This document shows positions 44,944-53,708 of a stretch of 64,000 nt of DNA, one piece after another; position 1 is the first letter of the stretch; each line of letters starts with the position of its first letter. The notes below the pieces were generated by a model. It did not search any database. It was given only the letters and a program-made list of their open reading frames with translations, and was not told the origin of the DNA. The position numbers and the translations under genes were made by a program. The DNA is from Gammaproteobacteria bacterium (GTDB lineage Bacteria > Pseudomonadota > Gammaproteobacteria > Steroidobacterales > Steroidobacteraceae): positions 62,001 through 126,000 of the forward strand of contig JAQGOG010000089.1 in the NCBI GenBank assembly GCA_028293765.1, given 5' to 3'.

Positions 44944-45663
44944 TCAGGCTTGCGCGGCTGCATGGCGAACTCGGGGATGCAGGCCGCATTCACGGGACTC
45001 TGGTTGTTCCCACCACCAGCGGCCCGCCCGACGGCTCTCGCCCGGCTGAATCGCGCGCGTGCAAGGAGAGCAGCCGATGCTGGGGTACTGGCGATCGTGC
45101 AGTGAATTGTACGGCAGCTTGCGGGTCCGGATGTACTGCCAGACCTGCTCTTCCGTCCAGTCGAGTATCGGGCTGATCTTGTGCAGGCCGTTTTCGGCAT
45201 CCCATTCCACCGGCTCCGCCATGGCGCGGGTAGCCGATTGTTCGTGACGCACGCCCGTCACCCAGGCCCCATAGCCGGCGATGGCCCGCTTGAACGGCTC
45301 CACCTTGCGGATACGGCAGCACGCCTGACGCGCCTCGAGGCTGTGGTAGAAGCCGTTGACACCCTGCGCCGCGACCAGGCCTTCCAGCGCCTCGGCGTCC
45401 GGGTACACCACGCGCAGGTTGCGCTTGTAGCGTCTTTGCAGCTTTTCCAGAAGCTCGTAGGTCTCCTCGGGGAGACGGCCCGTGTCGATGCTGAATACGT
45501 CTATTTCAGGCACGCTCGACCAGATGATGTCGGTCAGTACCATCGCCTCGGCGCCGAGGCTGTTCGAATAGACGACGCGGCCATACTCGCCGACGGCGGC
45601 GGCCAATCGCTCGCGGACCGCGGCGGTCTTCTGTTCGAGCTCGAGGTTCAAAAGTTCTCCCAT
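44944..45663 (-). CDS. cysH: Adenylylsulfate (APS) reductase, assimilatory
   Basis: 239 residues. It has the PAPS/APS-reductase fold (VYSNSLGAEAMVLTDII) and, unlike E. coli CysH, the four cysteines of a 4Fe-4S cluster: CC in EARQACCRIRKVEPF and C-x2-C in SIGCSPCTRAI. ECGLH near the C-terminus holds the catalytic Cys. Such enzymes reduce APS (sometimes also PAPS) to sulfite with thioredoxin. It is the first gene of cysHGK, opposite cysB. Confidence 0.95.
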   Translation of the reverse strand: MGELLNLELEQKTAAVRERLAAAVGEYGRVVYSNSLGAEAMVLTDIIWSSVPEIDVFSIDTGRLPEETYELLEKLQRRYKRNLRVVYPDAEALEGLVAAQGVNGFYHSLEARQACCRIRKVEPFKRAIAGYGAWVTGVRHEQSATRAMAEPVEWDAENGLHKISPILDWTEEQVWQYIRTRKLPYNSLHDRQYPSIGCSPCTRAIQPGESRRAGRWWWEQPESRECGLHPRVRHAAAQA

Positions 45664-45864
45664 AGTGGGCGGAACTATAGGCGTGGGTGCCCCATGCGCA
45701 GAACGAATGATTGCTTCTGAGAGACTGCGCGCCGGTTATAGACCGGTTACACGCCGATGACGAAAGGGGTTGCGAAAGCGCTCAGGCGGCTCGCCGCCGC
45801 GCGCACGGTTGCGCTAGTCTTGCGCACCCCATAATGGCCCCCGGCCCCGCGAAGGCTCTAACGG

Positions 45865-46836
45865 ATGAAGTTGCACCAGTTGCGCTACCTGGCCGCCGTG
45901 GCACAAAGCGGTCTCAACATCACGGCCGCCGCCCAGAAGCTGCACACTTCGCAGCCCGGCGTGAGCAAGCAGATCAAGCTGCTCGAGGACGAGCTGGGCT
46001 TTCAGATCTTCGTGCGCGAAGGGCGCAATCTCACCCGGATCACTCCCGCAGGACAGCAGGTCATTGACCGTGCGCTGCGGATCCTGCAGGAAGCCCAAAG
46101 CATCCGCGACCTGTCGACCGAGCTTCGCGACGAGGGCAGGGGGAGCCTGTCGATCGGCACCACTCACACGCAGGCACGTTACGTATTGCCGGATGTGATC
46201 CGGCAGTTCCGCGACCGCTATCCGAACGTACGACTCAATCTGCACCAGGGGACCTCGGAGCAGATCGCCGAAATGGTGGCCCACGATCGCATCGACTGCG
46301 CCATCGCCACCGGCTCCGACAACCTCTACTCGGATCTGACCCTGATGCCGTGCTACCGCTGGCACCGGACCGTCATCGTTCCCAGGGACCATCCCCTGGC
46401 CAACGGCGGCCGCCTCAGTTTCCGCGCCTTGGCGGCCTACCCCCTGATCACTTACACATTCAGCTTCACAGGCCCGAGCTCATTGCATGACGCCTTCGCC
46501 AAAGCCGGTCTGACGCCCAACATAGCCATCACCGCTCGCGACGCAGACGTCATCCAGACCTACGTCCGTCTCGGCCTGGGCGTCGGCATAGTCGCCCACA
46601 TGGCCGTCGACGAGCACGACCCCGACCTGGTCGCGGTCGACGCGCGCCATCTGTTCGCGGCTCACACCACCTGGATCGGCTTCCGCCGCGGCACGCTGCT
46701 GCGCAAATACATGTACGACTTCGCGCAACTGCTCGCCCCGCACCTGGAACGCCGCCTGGTAGACCGCGCCCACCGCGCGACGAACGCGGAAGAAACCGAA
46801 AAGTTGTTCGCGGAGATCAAATTACCGGAACGATAA
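45865..46836 (+). CDS. cysB: LysR-family regulator CysB
   Basis: 323 residues. The N-terminal helix-turn-helix (MKLHQLRYLAAVAQSGLNITAAAQKLHTSQPGVS read in parts) and GRNLTRITPAG precede a type-2 periplasmic-binding fold with the ligand segment IGTTHTQARYVLP, the CysB/Cbl hallmark for sulfate or thiosulfate and O/N-acetylserine sensing. It should activate the cys genes on both sides. It is divergent from cysH across about 200 bp. Confidence 0.95.
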   Translation: MKLHQLRYLAAVAQSGLNITAAAQKLHTSQPGVSKQIKLLEDELGFQIFVREGRNLTRITPAGQQVIDRALRILQEAQSIRDLSTELRDEGRGSLSIGTTHTQARYVLPDVIRQFRDRYPNVRLNLHQGTSEQIAEMVAHDRIDCAIATGSDNLYSDLTLMPCYRWHRTVIVPRDHPLANGGRLSFRALAAYPLITYTFSFTGPSSLHDAFAKAGLTPNIAITARDADVIQTYVRLGLGVGIVAHMAVDEHDPDLVAVDARHLFAAHTTWIGFRRGTLLRKYMYDFAQLLAPHLERRLVDRAHRATNAEETEKLFAEIKLPER

Positions 46837-46926
46837 TTGGCAGCCGGCGAGCCGGAGACAACCAGTAGTTGGGCGCGCCGAAAGCGCCGCCAGGCTACGC
46901 GCCCCGGGCGACTTTCGGCCAATCAA

Positions 46927-47415
46927 CTAGGCGAAAAAACGCTGACGACGAATGCCCTCGATGGGCTCGGCAGGCTGATACACGACGTCATACCGGCGCA
47001 ACGCTTTGAGCGCCTCGTCGGCATTCTCTTCCGGCGGCAGCTCGAACGATTCAAACCCACACCGCGCCAACAGGAAGATCTTGTCCTGCTTGACGCCTTG
47101 TCCGACCGCCCGCAACTCACCCTTGAACTGCAGGCGATCGCGCAGCAACCGCCCGTAGGAGAACCCCCGTCCGTCGCCGACGTTCGGAAATTCCACCGCA
47201 ACGAGAGCCACATGCGGCAACAGATCCGCAAGACTCTCGACACTCTCGGCAGGCGCTATTCGCAAGCCAAGGCGTCCACTGCGCGCCTGCCATACGGCCG
47301 GCTCCTTGCGCAGATCAGCAAGAGGGACAATAAGCGCGTCAGCGTCCGTAGCGTCTTCACCCAAGTGACGCCACTCGTCCGCCACTACCTCATGCCGCTT
47401 CAGAATGCGACGCAT
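46927..47415 (-). CDS. DUF934-family protein linked to sulfite reductase
   Basis: 162 residues from ATG 47415, which overlaps the 3' end of cysI by 26 bp; the longer ORF to 47583 is inside cysI. Readable pieces are LIVPLADLRK, GLRIAPAESVESLA and VAVEFPNVGDGRGFSYGRLLRDRL, which match the small DUF934 proteins found directly after this kind of sulfite reductase. It is suspected to assist or supply electrons to the reductase, but the role is not proven. Confidence 0.88.
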   Translation of the reverse strand: MRRILKRHEVVADEWRHLGEDATDADALIVPLADLRKEPAVWQARSGRLGLRIAPAESVESLADLLPHVALVAVEFPNVGDGRGFSYGRLLRDRLQFKGELRAVGQGVKQDKIFLLARCGFESFELPPEENADEALKALRRYDVVYQPAEPIEGIRRQRFFA

Positions 47416-49045
47416 ACGCGCGCTCCTTGAACGGCTTGATGCCAACACGATGGACCATTTCGACGAAGCGCTCGCCGTCTTCGCGCTGGGTACGATAGAC
47501 CTCGACGATGCGCTCGATAGTTGCGGCAACGTCTTTCTGCGGCACGGAAGGTCCGATGACTTCACCCAGTGCGCTAAAGCCATTCACCGAGCCGCCGAGC
47601 GTGATCTGGTACCACTCTTCGCCGTGCTTATCGACCCCCAGGATGCCTATGTGCCCGACGTGGTGATGCCCGCAGGCATTCATGCACCCGGACATCTTGA
47701 TCTCGATGTCGCCGAGATCGTAGAGATAGTCGAGATCGTCGAAGCGCGCCTGAATCTGCTTCGCGACGTTGATGGTGCCCGCGTTCGCGAGGCTGCAGAA
47801 GTCGAGCCCCGGACACACGATCATGTCCGTCAGCGTGCCGATGTTCGGTGTCGCGAGGTGCAGCTGCTTCAGCTCCTGCCAGGCAGCGTACAGATCGATC
47901 TGACGCACGTCGGCGAGCAACAGGTTCTGACTGTGCGTGACGCGGATCATGCCGAAGCTCACCCGATCGGCGAGGTCGGCGACCGCCTCCATCTGGTCGG
48001 ATGTCATGTCGCCAGGGGCCTCGCCGTGCGCCTTCAGTGAGACGAACACCGCGCGATATCCGGAAACCTTGTGCTCCCGGGTGTTGTATCGATACCAGGC
48101 CTGAAACTCGGGCTCACGACCGGCCGCGGCATCGAAGTTCTGCAACTCTTCGTAAGCCGGCGGCACGAAGTGCGAGCGCACGCGATCGACTTCCGCGGCT
48201 TCGAGCCGGGGCGCGGTCGCGCGCGAGGCCTGCCACTCCGTGTCGACCTGCTCCCGGAAGCGGTCGATACCCAGCGACTTGACGAGCACCTTGATGCGCG
48301 CCTTGTGAATATTGTCGCGGCGGCCATAGCGGTTATACACGCGCAGGATGGCTTCGCAATACGACAGCAGGTCCGGTACGGGCAGGAACTCGCGAATGAC
48401 CTGTCCGATGATGGGCTGACGGCCCAGGCCGCCGCCCACGAGAACCTGGAAGCCAAGATTGCCCTGCTCGTCGCGTTTCAGATGCAGACCGATGTCGTGG
48501 ACTTCGGAGGCGGCCCGGTCTTCCGGTGACCCCGTGACGGCGAATTTGAACTTGCGCGGCAGGTAGGTGAACTCAGGGTGGTGCGTGGACCACTGGCGGA
48601 TGATCTCGCAATAGGGGCGGGGATCGTCGACCTCGTCTTTGGCGACGCCCGCCATGTGATCCGCTGTCACATTGCGTATGCAGTTGCCGCTCGTCTGGAT
48701 CGCGTGCATCTGCACGGTTGCCAGCTGCTCGAGAATGTCGGGCACGTCGGCCAGGTTCGGCCAGTTGAGCTGCAGATTCGTGCGCGTAGTGAAATGACCG
48801 AAGCTGCGATCGTAGCGGCGTGCCACTTCGCCTAGCTTGCGCAGCTGGCGCGAGCTGAGGAGCCCGTAGGGGATCGCAATGCGCAGCATTGGCGCGTGCC
48901 GCTGGATGTACAGTCCATTGCGCAGGCGCACGGCCTTAAACTCATCCTCGGACAGCTGCCCCGCGAGAAAGCGCCGCGTCTGGTCGCGGAATTCCGCGAC
49001 ACGCTCGTCCACGAACGCCTGGTCTAGGTCATCATATCTGTACAT
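47390..49045 (-). CDS. cysI: Sulfite (nitrite/sulfite) reductase hemoprotein
   Basis: 551 residues from ATG 49045 (GTG at 49051 is possible). Two ferredoxin-like/siroheme repeats; TSGNCIRN is conserved, and the siroheme/4Fe-4S ligands lie in CPGLDFC and MSGCMNACGHHHVGHIG. This is the single-subunit sulfite-reductase branch seen in Pseudomonas with a DUF934 partner instead of CysJ. It reduces sulfite to sulfide. It forms an operon with the overlapping DUF934 gene. Confidence 0.93.
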   Translation of the reverse strand: MYRYDDLDQAFVDERVAEFRDQTRRFLAGQLSEDEFKAVRLRNGLYIQRHAPMLRIAIPYGLLSSRQLRKLGEVARRYDRSFGHFTTRTNLQLNWPNLADVPDILEQLATVQMHAIQTSGNCIRNVTADHMAGVAKDEVDDPRPYCEIIRQWSTHHPEFTYLPRKFKFAVTGSPEDRAASEVHDIGLHLKRDEQGNLGFQVLVGGGLGRQPIIGQVIREFLPVPDLLSYCEAILRVYNRYGRRDNIHKARIKVLVKSLGIDRFREQVDTEWQASRATAPRLEAAEVDRVRSHFVPPAYEELQNFDAAAGREPEFQAWYRYNTREHKVSGYRAVFVSLKAHGEAPGDMTSDQMEAVADLADRVSFGMIRVTHSQNLLLADVRQIDLYAAWQELKQLHLATPNIGTLTDMIVCPGLDFCSLANAGTINVAKQIQARFDDLDYLYDLGDIEIKMSGCMNACGHHHVGHIGILGVDKHGEEWYQITLGGSVNGFSALGEVIGPSVPQKDVAATIERIVEVYRTQREDGERFVEMVHRVGIKPFKERAYASHSEAA

Positions 49046-49170
49046 GACCACGGAGTATGAGCGGCCGGCAGCAGGCCTCTAAATACCGTCTGGTTGGGGT
49101 GGCTTGCCTCTATGGTTATGAGACGGTTACGGTCCGCTTCGCGGTACTATCTGCACTCAAAGGGGGCAAG

Positions 49171-49626
49171 GTGGCAGGACTTTATTTCGAGGACTTCGAG
49201 GTCGGGCAGCGTTTCGAGCACCTGGTGCGGCGAACGGTGACCGAGACCGACAATCTCCTGTTCAGCGCACTCACCATGAACCCGGCTGCGCTGCATCTCG
49301 ATGCCGAGTATTCGAAGGGCACACCCTATGGTGAGCGGGTCGTGAATAGCGTGTTCACGCTCGGGCTGCTCGTGGGGCTTTCGGTGTATGACACGACCTA
49401 TGGCACGACCTTAGGCAATCTCGGCTGGGAAGAGGTGAAGTTTCCGCGTCCGGTGCTGATCGGGGACACGTTGCGCGCCGCGACCACGGTGCTCTCCAAG
49501 CGGGAAAGCCAGTCGCGCCCCGATTCCGGGATCGTGGTCTTCGACCAGCGCGCTTACAACCAGCGCGATGAGGAAGTGGCGACTTGCCGCCGGGCGGCTC
49601 TCATGATGAAAAGGCCAAAGGCGTGA
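49171..49626 (+). CDS. MaoC-family (R)-hydratase
   Basis: 151 residues from GTG 49171 with AGGGGGCAAG upstream; the frame starting at 49057 lacks family sequence. YFEDFEVGQRFEH is the typical start, followed by NPAALHLDAEYSKGTPYGERVVNSVFTLGLLVGLS, which holds the Asp/His region of MaoC hotdog enzymes. With the next gene, a CoA-ester lyase, it resembles mesaconyl/itaconyl-CoA hydratase and malyl/citramalyl-CoA lyase pairs. The true substrate is open. Confidence 0.85.
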   Translation: MAGLYFEDFEVGQRFEHLVRRTVTETDNLLFSALTMNPAALHLDAEYSKGTPYGERVVNSVFTLGLLVGLSVYDTTYGTTLGNLGWEEVKFPRPVLIGDTLRAATTVLSKRESQSRPDSGIVVFDQRAYNQRDEEVATCRRAALMMKRPKA

Positions 49627-49681
49627 ACCAGTCATCCGCGATGGCGCTTGCGACCTTGGCGCCCCGTAAGGAAGCGCTTCC

Positions 49682-50644
49682 ATGAGCTCACGTCTGAGAT
49701 CGTTTCTCTTCGTGCCTGGCGACAGCGAGCGCAAACAGACGAAGGCGCTGGCAACTACTGCAGACGCGCTGATCCTCGACTTGGAGGATTCCGTCGACGT
49801 CACTCAACTGCCAGCCGCCCGAACGCGCGTGCGGGAATTGCTCCGATCGCGGCCAGACCGCTCACGGCAGCAGCTGTGGGTGCGAGTAAATGCGCTGTCG
49901 AGTGGACGGCTGCTCGACGATCTCGCGGCCGTCATGGGTGATGCGGGCCGGACCGCCGCAGGGGCACTTCGCGGCGCGGTCGATGGCGGCGTTCCAGACG
50001 GCATCGTCCTGCCGAAAGTATCGGCGCCGCGCGAGGTGGAGGAGGTTGCGCATTATCTGGCCGCACTGGAGGCGAGCGGCGGCAGGGCGGTGGGTGCGAC
50101 CCGTCTCGTTGTCATTGCCACCGAAACACCCAGGGGGCTGTTGTCGCTGCCGCAGTACCCCGACAGCGTGATGGCCAGCCCTGCGGTCGCGCAGCGGCTG
50201 GGCGGCCTGACCTGGGGCTCCGAGGATCTCGGTGCGGCGCTGGGCGTTATGGCAAGAACTGACGCCAGCGGCGTGCCTACATCCGTATTTCAGTTGGCAC
50301 GTACCTCGTGTTTGCTGACCGCAGTTGCGTTGGGTGTACAGGCCATCGATGGTGTGCACGTTGATTTCCGTGACGGGGCCGGTCTCGCACGCGAGATCGA
50401 CAATGCCCGCAGAGACGGCTTCACCGCGAAGCTTGCGATTCACCCGGACCAGATAGACGCGATCAACGCCGCCTTCACACCAACAGCTGTCGAGATAGCG
50501 AAAGCTCGGCGCATCGTTGCGCTGTTCGCGGCGTCCCCGGGAGCAGGGGTGCTGAGCCTCGACGGACAGATGATCGACCGCCCGCATTTCATCCAGGCGC
50601 AGCGTATTCTGGAGGGCATCGATTCAAAGGAGATCCCATCGTGA
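49682..50644 (+). CDS. HpcH/HpaI-type CoA-ester lyase (CitE/malyl-CoA lyase-like)
   Basis: 320 residues of a TIM-barrel. RSFLFVPGDSERK, LILDLEDSV, TWGSEDLGAALG, KLAIHPDQI and GVLSLDGQMIDRPHF are the diagnostic motifs of malyl/citramalyl-CoA lyases. It splits a beta-hydroxyacyl-CoA into acetyl-CoA and a 2-oxo acid. It follows the MaoC gene by 55 bp and overlaps the next small gene by 4 bp. Confidence 0.9.
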   Translation: MSSRLRSFLFVPGDSERKQTKALATTADALILDLEDSVDVTQLPAARTRVRELLRSRPDRSRQQLWVRVNALSSGRLLDDLAAVMGDAGRTAAGALRGAVDGGVPDGIVLPKVSAPREVEEVAHYLAALEASGGRAVGATRLVVIATETPRGLLSLPQYPDSVMASPAVAQRLGGLTWGSEDLGAALGVMARTDASGVPTSVFQLARTSCLLTAVALGVQAIDGVHVDFRDGAGLAREIDNARRDGFTAKLAIHPDQIDAINAAFTPTAVEIAKARRIVALFAASPGAGVLSLDGQMIDRPHFIQAQRILEGIDSKEIPS

Positions 50645-51021
50645 AGCTGCGCATCAAGGGAAGCTCGCTCCGCCTGCGCCTCACCCAAGGCGAAATTCGC
50701 GAGCTGGGCGAAGGCCGCGCCGTCGAAGAGCACGTCCCCTTCGCCGCACAGGCCCTGACCTATCGACTGAAACGCGACCCGGAAATCCTAGAAATTACCG
50801 CGTTCTACACGGGAAACATCATCGAGATTCTAGTTCCCGACCGCGCCGCGGTGCAATGGTGTGGCAGCGAACAGGTAGCGCTCGCGCGCTCACAGCCTGT
50901 GCCGGGCGGCGAATTGCGCATTGCTCTGGAGAAGGACTTCGCCTGCCTCGCACCCCGCACCGATGAGGACGAGTCCGATAACTTTCCTCACCCGGCGCAG
51001 GGGACCAGTAAAGTCTGCTGA
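50641..51021 (+). CDS. Conserved small protein of unknown function (DUF7009-like)
   Basis: 126 residues from the GTG at 50641, overlapping the lyase stop (GTGA). The opening KLRIKGSSLRLRLTQGEI and the later ITAFYTGNIIEILVPD are conserved in small bacterial proteins of unknown function, which I tentatively match to DUF7009. The C-terminus (DESDNFPHPAQG) is also typical, so it looks complete even though a decayed ORF overlaps its last bases on the other strand. It is coupled to the lyase, but no function is known. Confidence 0.7.
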   Translation: MKLRIKGSSLRLRLTQGEIRELGEGRAVEEHVPFAAQALTYRLKRDPEILEITAFYTGNIIEILVPDRAAVQWCGSEQVALARSQPVPGGELRIALEKDFACLAPRTDEDESDNFPHPAQGTSKVC

Positions 51022-51294
51022 TGTGCCGCACGAGGTCTGCCGAGGTGTGACGCTTGCTGCTGCGCGGCAGCGAGGTTGGACTCGGCAACCACGATGCAGT
51101 CGTGAACGGGTAGCGACAACGCCCTGGTCGACGAATCGCAGAAGCGCATCAACTAGAATCACCGACTCAGTGAACGCGAACTGTCGGCCCTGGTCACGAT
51201 CGAACACGTCAGCAATCGGCGCGTGCGCCTGCTGCAGCGTCGCAACGACCGACTGCCACGAGAGCCCACGACGGTATTCACGAAGCTCTGACAA
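50988..51294 (-). pseudogene. Decayed ORF with a PVHDCIVVAES motif
   Basis: Reading the minus strand, ESVILVDALLRFVDQGVVA is in one frame to about 51110, and PVHDCIVVAESNLAAAQQ continues in the next frame to a stop at 50988. Joined, this resembles C-terminal pieces of proteins found on plasmids and integrative elements, as I recall them. Upstream of 51294 the same frame goes on after a TGA (LWQNLKKADRMNGAKE). The broken frame suggests a gene remnant; the family is not certain. Confidence 0.45.
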
Positions 51295-51575
51295 TCACTC
51301 CTTCGCGCCGTTCATGCGGTCGGCTTTCTTCAGGTTCTGCCATAAGCCGCCCCCAAAGGCGCCCACCGTTGCCGAAGTGAAACGCCGCTTCATGTGGCGC
51401 TCGCGCTCTTCAACCAACGGCGTGTCGCTTAGTGAGGTTGCGAAAGAGGCAGCGCCGGCGTCATGCCAGCGCCGCCCTGTCGCTCCACCTCAACCACGAG
51501 GAGAATGGGTCGTTTGCTGCCATCGGGGCGATAGCAAGACACGTAAGGGCGTGTCGTCGTCGCGTGGGTTTCAGC

Positions 51576-51797
51576 TCACCGCGCGCCCGGCTTGAACAGT
51601 CGGAGCGTAGTCAACTCCTCAAGGAGCCTCGCCCGGTATTCTCGGTTCGCCTTGGCGTGGCATGGGCGACAGCGGCTGTGCCGCTGGGGTTTACCAGGGT
51701 AGCGGGCGGGAAGTCCGAGCACGGCTTCCAGTCGTGGCAGACGCTACAGCGGCGTCGCTTGGTCGGGTCGTTCGGGATGGATCTCGTGAGACAACAA
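51576..51797 (-). pseudogene. Frame-disrupted small zinc-ribbon protein remnant
   Basis: Minus strand: CSVCHDWKPCSDFP lies in one frame and CRPCHAKANREYRARLLEEL in another, ending at a stop at 51576. Together they would give a C-x2-C...C-x2-C zinc-ribbon of the kind common in phage and plasmid proteins. At least one frameshift breaks it, and another separates a possible start (TTG, LSHEIHPERP). Confidence 0.4.
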
Positions 51798-51970
51798 AAT
51801 ACCCCGACGCCTTTCAGCCAGTGGACATAATCAGTTTAACGAATAGCTGTCGGCTGGAAACGCCGCGCTGATCCCTTGCAGCCCTCGATTTCGCTGCGTG
51901 CCATAAGGCCCCGCTCAGCGCTTGCAATTCAACCCTCATATTTTGGCGCATGTCAAGCGGGCTCAATAGC

Positions 51971-52010
51971 TACCCTCGTTGGGGGCAATCTACCCTCGTT
52001 GCGGGCAATC
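51971..52010 (+). repeat. 20-bp tandem repeat upstream of multicopper-oxidase operon
   Basis: TACCCTCGTTGGGGGCAATC is followed directly by TACCCTCGTTGCGGGCAATC, one mismatch in 20. It ends 105 bp before the first gene of the operon, so it may be a regulatory direct repeat or a chance duplication. Confidence 0.6.
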
Positions 52011-52114
52011 CAGCGAATCGTTAACCGCGCGCAATTCGCGCAGCATCCTCACGTACCAGGGACCGTGCCTATCCAAAGTGGGCACGGGTAGATCATGAGA
52101 CTGAGGAGCTCGAT

Positions 52115-53698
52115 ATGAGTTTCCGCGCGATTTTGGGATATGCCGGATTTGTGGCGCTGATGCTGGATGCCGGAACGGCTTCCGCTCAGTTACTTAAAGC
52201 ACAGTGTCCGAGGGCAACGAATCTGCATCCGTTGATTGAGACAACTGATGCACTCGGCGCGACGACCGTGCACGCCAATCCGGATATCAAGTGTCAGGAG
52301 ATATCGGGCGGCGACGGCTACGCCACGATGGGCGACGGCACCCAGACCTACCTCTTCGGATTTGGCCCGCTGTCGGGGATTGATCTGATTTCGAAGGGCC
52401 TCCCGGGTACGCAGTCGGCAGGCGACTTCCTCAACGCCTATCACACGAAATACCTGCCGGGTCTGGATGCCAACAATGGCAATCAGCTGCTGCCCGATCC
52501 TACGACGAACCCTGCCAGCGGCTATAGCGGTGTTGACAGCCCCAATGGCGGCGTGCTCGATGCGGCCGAGATGATGAATGTCGGCGTGCTCGCGGCCCAG
52601 CAACCGGCTCCGCTGATTGCAATCAACGAAGACGACGAGCTGTACCTGACTCTGTCGAACGTCGGCATGATCATGCGGCCCGATCTCTTCGAGCAGCACA
52701 CGGTCCACTTCCACGGCTATCCGAACGCATCGTCCTACTTCGACGGCGTTCCGGACGCGTCGGTGGCCATCGCCATCTCAGGCAGCATGACGTACTACTA
52801 CACGGCTCCGGATGCGGGTACGTACTTCTTCCACTGCCACATCACACCTCCGGAACACCTTCAGATGGGTATGGTGGGACAGCTGTATGTGCGGCCGCGC
52901 CAAGACAAGGTCAGTGGCAGCACCCTGTACGCGGCGCTGACTGCAAGCAACACCGCGCACGGGCTGTCCATCGAAGGCAAGCAGTGCGCGGACATACTAT
53001 GCACCGGCGCCACGCCGGCGCCGGCAGCCGGTGACAACAACATGACCCGCGACACTGCAGGAGCGATAGTCGGTTCGGCGCAGCAGCTCTCTGGTCTGAC
53101 CCACGCGGTCAACTACGCGTACAACGATGGGGATGGATCCACCGCCTACGATGTCGAATATCCGATCCAGCTGATGGGCTTCGATCCTGCCTTTCACTTC
53201 GTTGGCATGACCTTCAACCCGGAAGACTTCTCCGGCATGAAGGATAAATACTTCATGATCAGCGGCCGCAGCTACCCGGACACGATCAGCCCCACCTTGA
53301 TCCGCACGCAGGCTTCGGACGGCCTGGCGCGGCCGAGCCAGCCGATCCGCTCGAAGATCACGCTGACCTCTTGCACTTCGCCATGCGCAGCGGGCGTCAC
53401 GCATCGCGCGCTTCTGCGTGTCTCGGACCTGAACGTCACGGAATTCCACACGCTCGCCAGCAATATTCCGATGACGGTGATCGGTTATAACGCGCGGCTG
53501 CTGCGCGACATGGCCGGCAACAATCTCTACTACGACACGAACTCGATCACGGTCGGCGGCGGCGAGTCGGCAGACATTCTCATCAAGTCGGACGACGTCC
53601 CCCCCGGTACGTATTTCCTTTACACCACCAATCTCGATCACTTGGCGAACGACGCGGAAAATGTCGGCGGCATGATGACCGAGATCGAAGTTAAGTAG
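52115..53698 (+). CDS. Secreted multicopper-oxidase-like protein 1 (with HCH type-1 motif)
   Basis: 527 residues with an N-terminal signal peptide (AILGYAGFVALMLDAGTASA). One cupredoxin domain, about residues 150-270, holds HTVHFHG (195-201) and HCHITPPEHLQMGM (240-253), that is, an HxxHxH motif and an HCH...H...M type-1 motif. The spacing HCH-x5-H is longer than the usual x3. A second cupredoxin-like domain (about 400-527; VTEFHTLASNIPMTVIGYNA) has no copper ligands. So only half of the eight trinuclear-cluster histidines are present. It is the first gene of a three-gene operon, 10 bp before the next. Confidence 0.85.
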   Translation: MSFRAILGYAGFVALMLDAGTASAQLLKAQCPRATNLHPLIETTDALGATTVHANPDIKCQEISGGDGYATMGDGTQTYLFGFGPLSGIDLISKGLPGTQSAGDFLNAYHTKYLPGLDANNGNQLLPDPTTNPASGYSGVDSPNGGVLDAAEMMNVGVLAAQQPAPLIAINEDDELYLTLSNVGMIMRPDLFEQHTVHFHGYPNASSYFDGVPDASVAIAISGSMTYYYTAPDAGTYFFHCHITPPEHLQMGMVGQLYVRPRQDKVSGSTLYAALTASNTAHGLSIEGKQCADILCTGATPAPAAGDNNMTRDTAGAIVGSAQQLSGLTHAVNYAYNDGDGSTAYDVEYPIQLMGFDPAFHFVGMTFNPEDFSGMKDKYFMISGRSYPDTISPTLIRTQASDGLARPSQPIRSKITLTSCTSPCAAGVTHRALLRVSDLNVTEFHTLASNIPMTVIGYNARLLRDMAGNNLYYDTNSITVGGGESADILIKSDDVPPGTYFLYTTNLDHLANDAENVGGMMTEIEVK

Positions 53699-53708
53699 GA
53701 GAGCGGCA

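Larger units (their letters stand above)
51022..52114. other. Gene-poor region before the multicopper-oxidase operon
   Basis: About 1.1 kb with no intact gene I can support. It contains the two minus-strand gene remnants listed separately and, near the right end, a 20-bp tandem duplication. The ORFs reported here by the track (50921-51595 and 51432-51830 plus) are Arg/Ser-rich shadows. The sequence looks like the scar of a former insertion. Confidence 0.5.

Noticed and set aside
50921-51595. 224-residue plus-strand ORF in the gene-poor region
   Set aside because: Arg/Ser/Thr-rich without domains; the opposite strand shows better protein-like remnants.
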